Source: Glaciimonas sp. (GTDB lineage: Bacteria; Pseudomonadota; Gammaproteobacteria; Burkholderiales; Burkholderiaceae_D). From it: a stretch of 64,000 nucleotides of DNA. The notes below the pieces were generated by a model. The model saw nothing but the letters and a program-made list of their open reading frames with translations, searched no databases and was not told the DNA's origin. Shown here piece after piece: positions 62,206 through 64,000 of this stretch. The first letter of the stretch is position 1. Each line of letters starts with the position of its first letter. Made by a program: the position numbers and the translations under genes. Location: NCBI GenBank assembly GCA_012927585.1, contig JABBOY010000018.1, forward strand, positions 53,065 through 117,064, written 5' to 3'.

Positions 62206-62765
62206 GTCGGCTTCTACGCAAAATCAGGCCAAATGCGCGCTGTTGTTTCTTTATAAAGAGGTGTTGACAATCGAGTTGCCATGGCTGGATAACGTGGAAC
62301 AGGCTAAGGTGCCTAAGCGCTTGCCGGTGGTGTTAAATCGCGATGAGGTTCAGGCGATTTTATCGCGGCTGACTGGTACGCAGTGGCTAATTGCGAGTTT
62401 GTTATATGGGACAGGAATGCGCATTATGGAGTGTTTGCGCTTGCGCGTGCAAGATGTTGACATCAAGCGAAGTGAGATTTTAATTCGTAACGGCAAGGGG
62501 GCTAAAGATCGGGTGACAATGTTGCCGCAGTCGTTGGTCGCTCCTTTGCAGGCGCATTTGCTCAAGGTACGAGAGCTGCATGAAACCGATTTAACGCAAG
62601 GTTTTGGCGCGGTGTTTATGCCTTTTGCGTTGGAACGTAAATATTCTGTTGCAGCAAAAAGAATGGATTTGGCAGTATGTGTTTCCAGCAGCTAAATTAT
62701 CGACCGATCCACGCACCAATATAGTACGCCGTCATCATGTACATGATCACACGAGTCTAGGCAGG
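62204..62765 (+). pseudogene. Integron-type tyrosine recombinase fragment
   Basis: A partial integrase resembling integron integrases: STQNQAKCALLFLYKEVL, PKRLPVVLNRDEVQAILSRLTGTQWLIASLLYGTGMRIMECLRLRVQDVD (first catalytic Arg in GTGMRIME) and ILIRNGKGAKDRVTMLP. A frame change near 62650 moves the rest ([31 protein letters not shown]) to another frame, and the catalytic His/Arg/Tyr end is missing. The N-terminus is cut at the IS4 fragment. No attC-like sites were seen nearby. Confidence 0.75.
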
Positions 62766-62920
62766 TAGATAAAGGTGTGGAATTTGAGATCGTGTTGCCG
62801 GCAATACTGGGCTGGCGTGAGGGTGCTGGCGCGCCATTGGGCAATGTGTTCAGACCAATGTCGGGCGAGGCTGAACGGGATGACATAGGCACTCCTGGCT
62901 GGAAAGCCGCTACGATGCTC
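62747..62920 (-). mobile_element. IS66-type accessory protein fragment
   Basis: The frame on the minus strand includes ARHWSEHIAQWRASTLTPAQYCRQHDLKFHTF, which matches the N-terminus of the small TnpA-type accessory protein of IS66 elements. It ends within 60 codons after FIYLPRL. Nothing else of IS66 is present, so this is a scrap. It abuts the integrase fragment. Confidence 0.6.
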
Positions 62921-62929
62921 CGCCTCGGT

Positions 62930-63720
62930 GTTCAATGGTAAATGGTACGGCTGGACGTTACGGTGCAGTGCTCGGGCGCATCGCGCATGTGGCGCGAGTC
63001 GCCAAGATCCCATCCATCACTGAGAATGATCGCGACGCTCCTGGATATGGGTATCGCGCAGGCGAAACGTTGGTTGAAATCGCGCAGGCACCTACCGATA
63101 TTTGTTCCGCAGCCTCAATCGCGAACCTGCTGCGTCACCTGCGCCAGCAACTGCCCGATATCGCGTGCCGCCAGCATCGGCGTGATCATCGTCAGGTGCG
63201 TTGCGAACACTCCGACGCCCACCACCGACAGAACGCAGCGCAGGGCAAAAATGAACTCGAGCAGGAAACGCGAATAACGTTCCATCGAGCCGCTGACGTC
63301 GCAGAGAAAGATAAGTCTTGGCTTCCTGATTTTCTGGCGTTGAAACCGTAAGAGCACGCATTCCGGGCCGTGAAAAGCGAGGTGCCGCAATATGCCGCGA
63401 AAATCGGGCCGCGTGCCGTGACGAGTTCGGCCACACAACGGCGAGCCTGTTCGAGTTCCCGCTCGAACAACGCACCGAGGCACTGTTGCATGAAGATTTC
63501 CTGCGCACTGTAGCCGTCGGAGCCAGCCTCCTGCAACTCCCCCGGCGGCTCCTCAGCGGTGTTCCTGAGGCGGGTTGCCATCAAGATTTGCGCCCCGCCC
63601 TCGCCTTCCCGATCCCGCAACGCATCAGAAGGCACCGACCGTTCGCGGGTCGCGGTCCAGAATCGGCCCAACACCTTATCGAACATGCACAGATCCTCGT
63701 GCCGGTGCACCTTGGTCGCC
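62930..63720 (-). pseudogene. CoxE-like von Willebrand-domain protein, frameshifted
   Basis: Pieces in three minus-strand frames add up to a VWA protein of the CoxE family: MFDKVLGRFWTATRE (about 63690-63650), YSAQEIFMQQCLGALFE (about 63510), then RPDFRGILR...KPRLIFLCDVSGSMERYSRFLLEFIFAL with the MIDAS DxSGS motif (about 63390-63230), then a third frame with SVAIILSDGWDLGD (about 63030-62985). At least two frameshifts, so not functional. CoxE proteins normally act in maturation of molybdenum hydroxylases or with MoxR ATPases, and neither is visible here. Confidence 0.65.
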
Positions 63721-63883
63721 TGGGGCTCAGGACTTCCAGACGGTATTGGTGACGTGAACCGGGCCTGACACCGCGCAGCCCGGCGACCTGCTGCGCTCGC
63801 CGTCCGCTACCTGGTCGCCTCGCTTCGCTTCGGCAACCATCGCCTTGAGCTCGGGGCCGCCAAGTCTTTCCATGTCGCTTCAC

Positions 63884-64000
63884 TAGTGTCCGGTTAATGT
63901 AGGTATCAATTGTCTGAGAGCCTTATCTGGCTTGGATTTCCACGGTTTTTAGGGTGGTGTTGACTTGAACGTGAAGGGGCATTTCTGCGACTCTCTCTGG
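63884..64000. mobile_element. Possible insertion-sequence end at the window edge
   Basis: From TAGTGTCCGGTTAATG onward the sequence looks like the terminus and start of an insertion sequence running out of the window. TAGTGTCCGG-type ends are common in IS4-like elements. No reading frame is long enough to confirm it. Confidence 0.3.

Noticed and set aside
62204..62765. A functional integron with gene cassettes
   Set aside because: The integrase lacks its N-terminus and its catalytic C-terminus, and no attC-like repeats are visible around it.

Overview
The window looks like chromosomal DNA from a facultatively anaerobic, aromatic-degrading betaproteobacterium. Gene content resembles Rhodocyclales/Sterolibacteriaceae-type organisms (Aromatoleum, Thauera, Georgfuchsia, Sulfuritalea); the genus cannot be fixed from sequence alone. 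Base composition is moderately GC-rich with AT-rich promoters. Most of the window encodes anaerobic breakdown of phenylalanine, phenylacetate and benzoate-type compounds, followed by an amine-oxidation operon and a tail of decayed mobile DNA.

Region by region. (1) 1-1.8 kb: remains of an aerobic phenylacetate (paa) locus: an intact PaaI-type thioesterase, an enoyl-CoA hydratase that has lost its centre, a broken PaaX-like repressor and an IS481-type scrap. (2) 1.8-6 kb: a fused indolepyruvate/phenylpyruvate:ferredoxin oxidoreductase divergent from an Lrp-type regulator. (3) 6.1-17.5 kb: two complete branched-chain-amino-acid-type (LIV) ABC transporters, a ghost copy of a binding-protein gene, a 4-hydroxybenzoyl-CoA-type thioesterase and a MarR regulator. 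(4) 17.6-19.4 kb: an NnrS-like membrane protein and a hemerythrin. (5) 19.6-23.3 kb: a second, two-subunit indolepyruvate oxidoreductase (IorBA). (6) 23.8-30.6 kb: phenylglyoxylate dehydrogenase (padEFGHI) with the FeS and membrane subunits of phenylacetyl-CoA dehydrogenase (padCD), but no padB, plus a FlK-like thioesterase. (7) 31-34.4 kb: 2-oxoglutarate:ferredoxin oxidoreductase (korAB) and a ferredoxin, the usual electron supply of benzoyl-CoA reductase. (8) 34.6-42.3 kb: a third LIV transporter, a benzoate-CoA ligase and a BoxR/BzdR regulator with a clear palindromic operator. (9) 42.5-49.1 kb: a YCF48/RND/DUF1302/DUF1329 module, probably for envelope handling of hydrophobic molecules. (10) 49.2-61.5 kb: a quinohemoprotein amine dehydrogenase (QHNDH) operon with its maturation genes, an aldehyde dehydrogenase and an AraC regulator. 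(11) 61.8-64 kb: truncated IS4, integron-integrase, IS66 and CoxE-like fragments.

How it fits together (inference): aromatic acids enter through the LIV transporters. Phenylpyruvate from phenylalanine is oxidised by the IOR enzymes to phenylacetyl-CoA. The pad enzymes carry this through phenylglyoxylate to benzoyl-CoA, and benzoate reaches the same point through the ligase. KorAB with ferredoxin supplies low-potential electrons. QHNDH plus aldehyde dehydrogenase could feed aromatic amines such as phenethylamine or benzylamine into the same acids.

The most notable observation is in the QHNDH operon. The known operon carries qhpG, an O2-dependent flavin monooxygenase that hydroxylates the cofactor tryptophan. 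No such gene is present here. Instead there are two adjacent U32-family genes whose cysteine patterns match UbiU and UbiV, the O2-independent hydroxylase pair of anaerobic ubiquinone synthesis. This suggests an oxygen-independent route to the cysteine tryptophylquinone cofactor.
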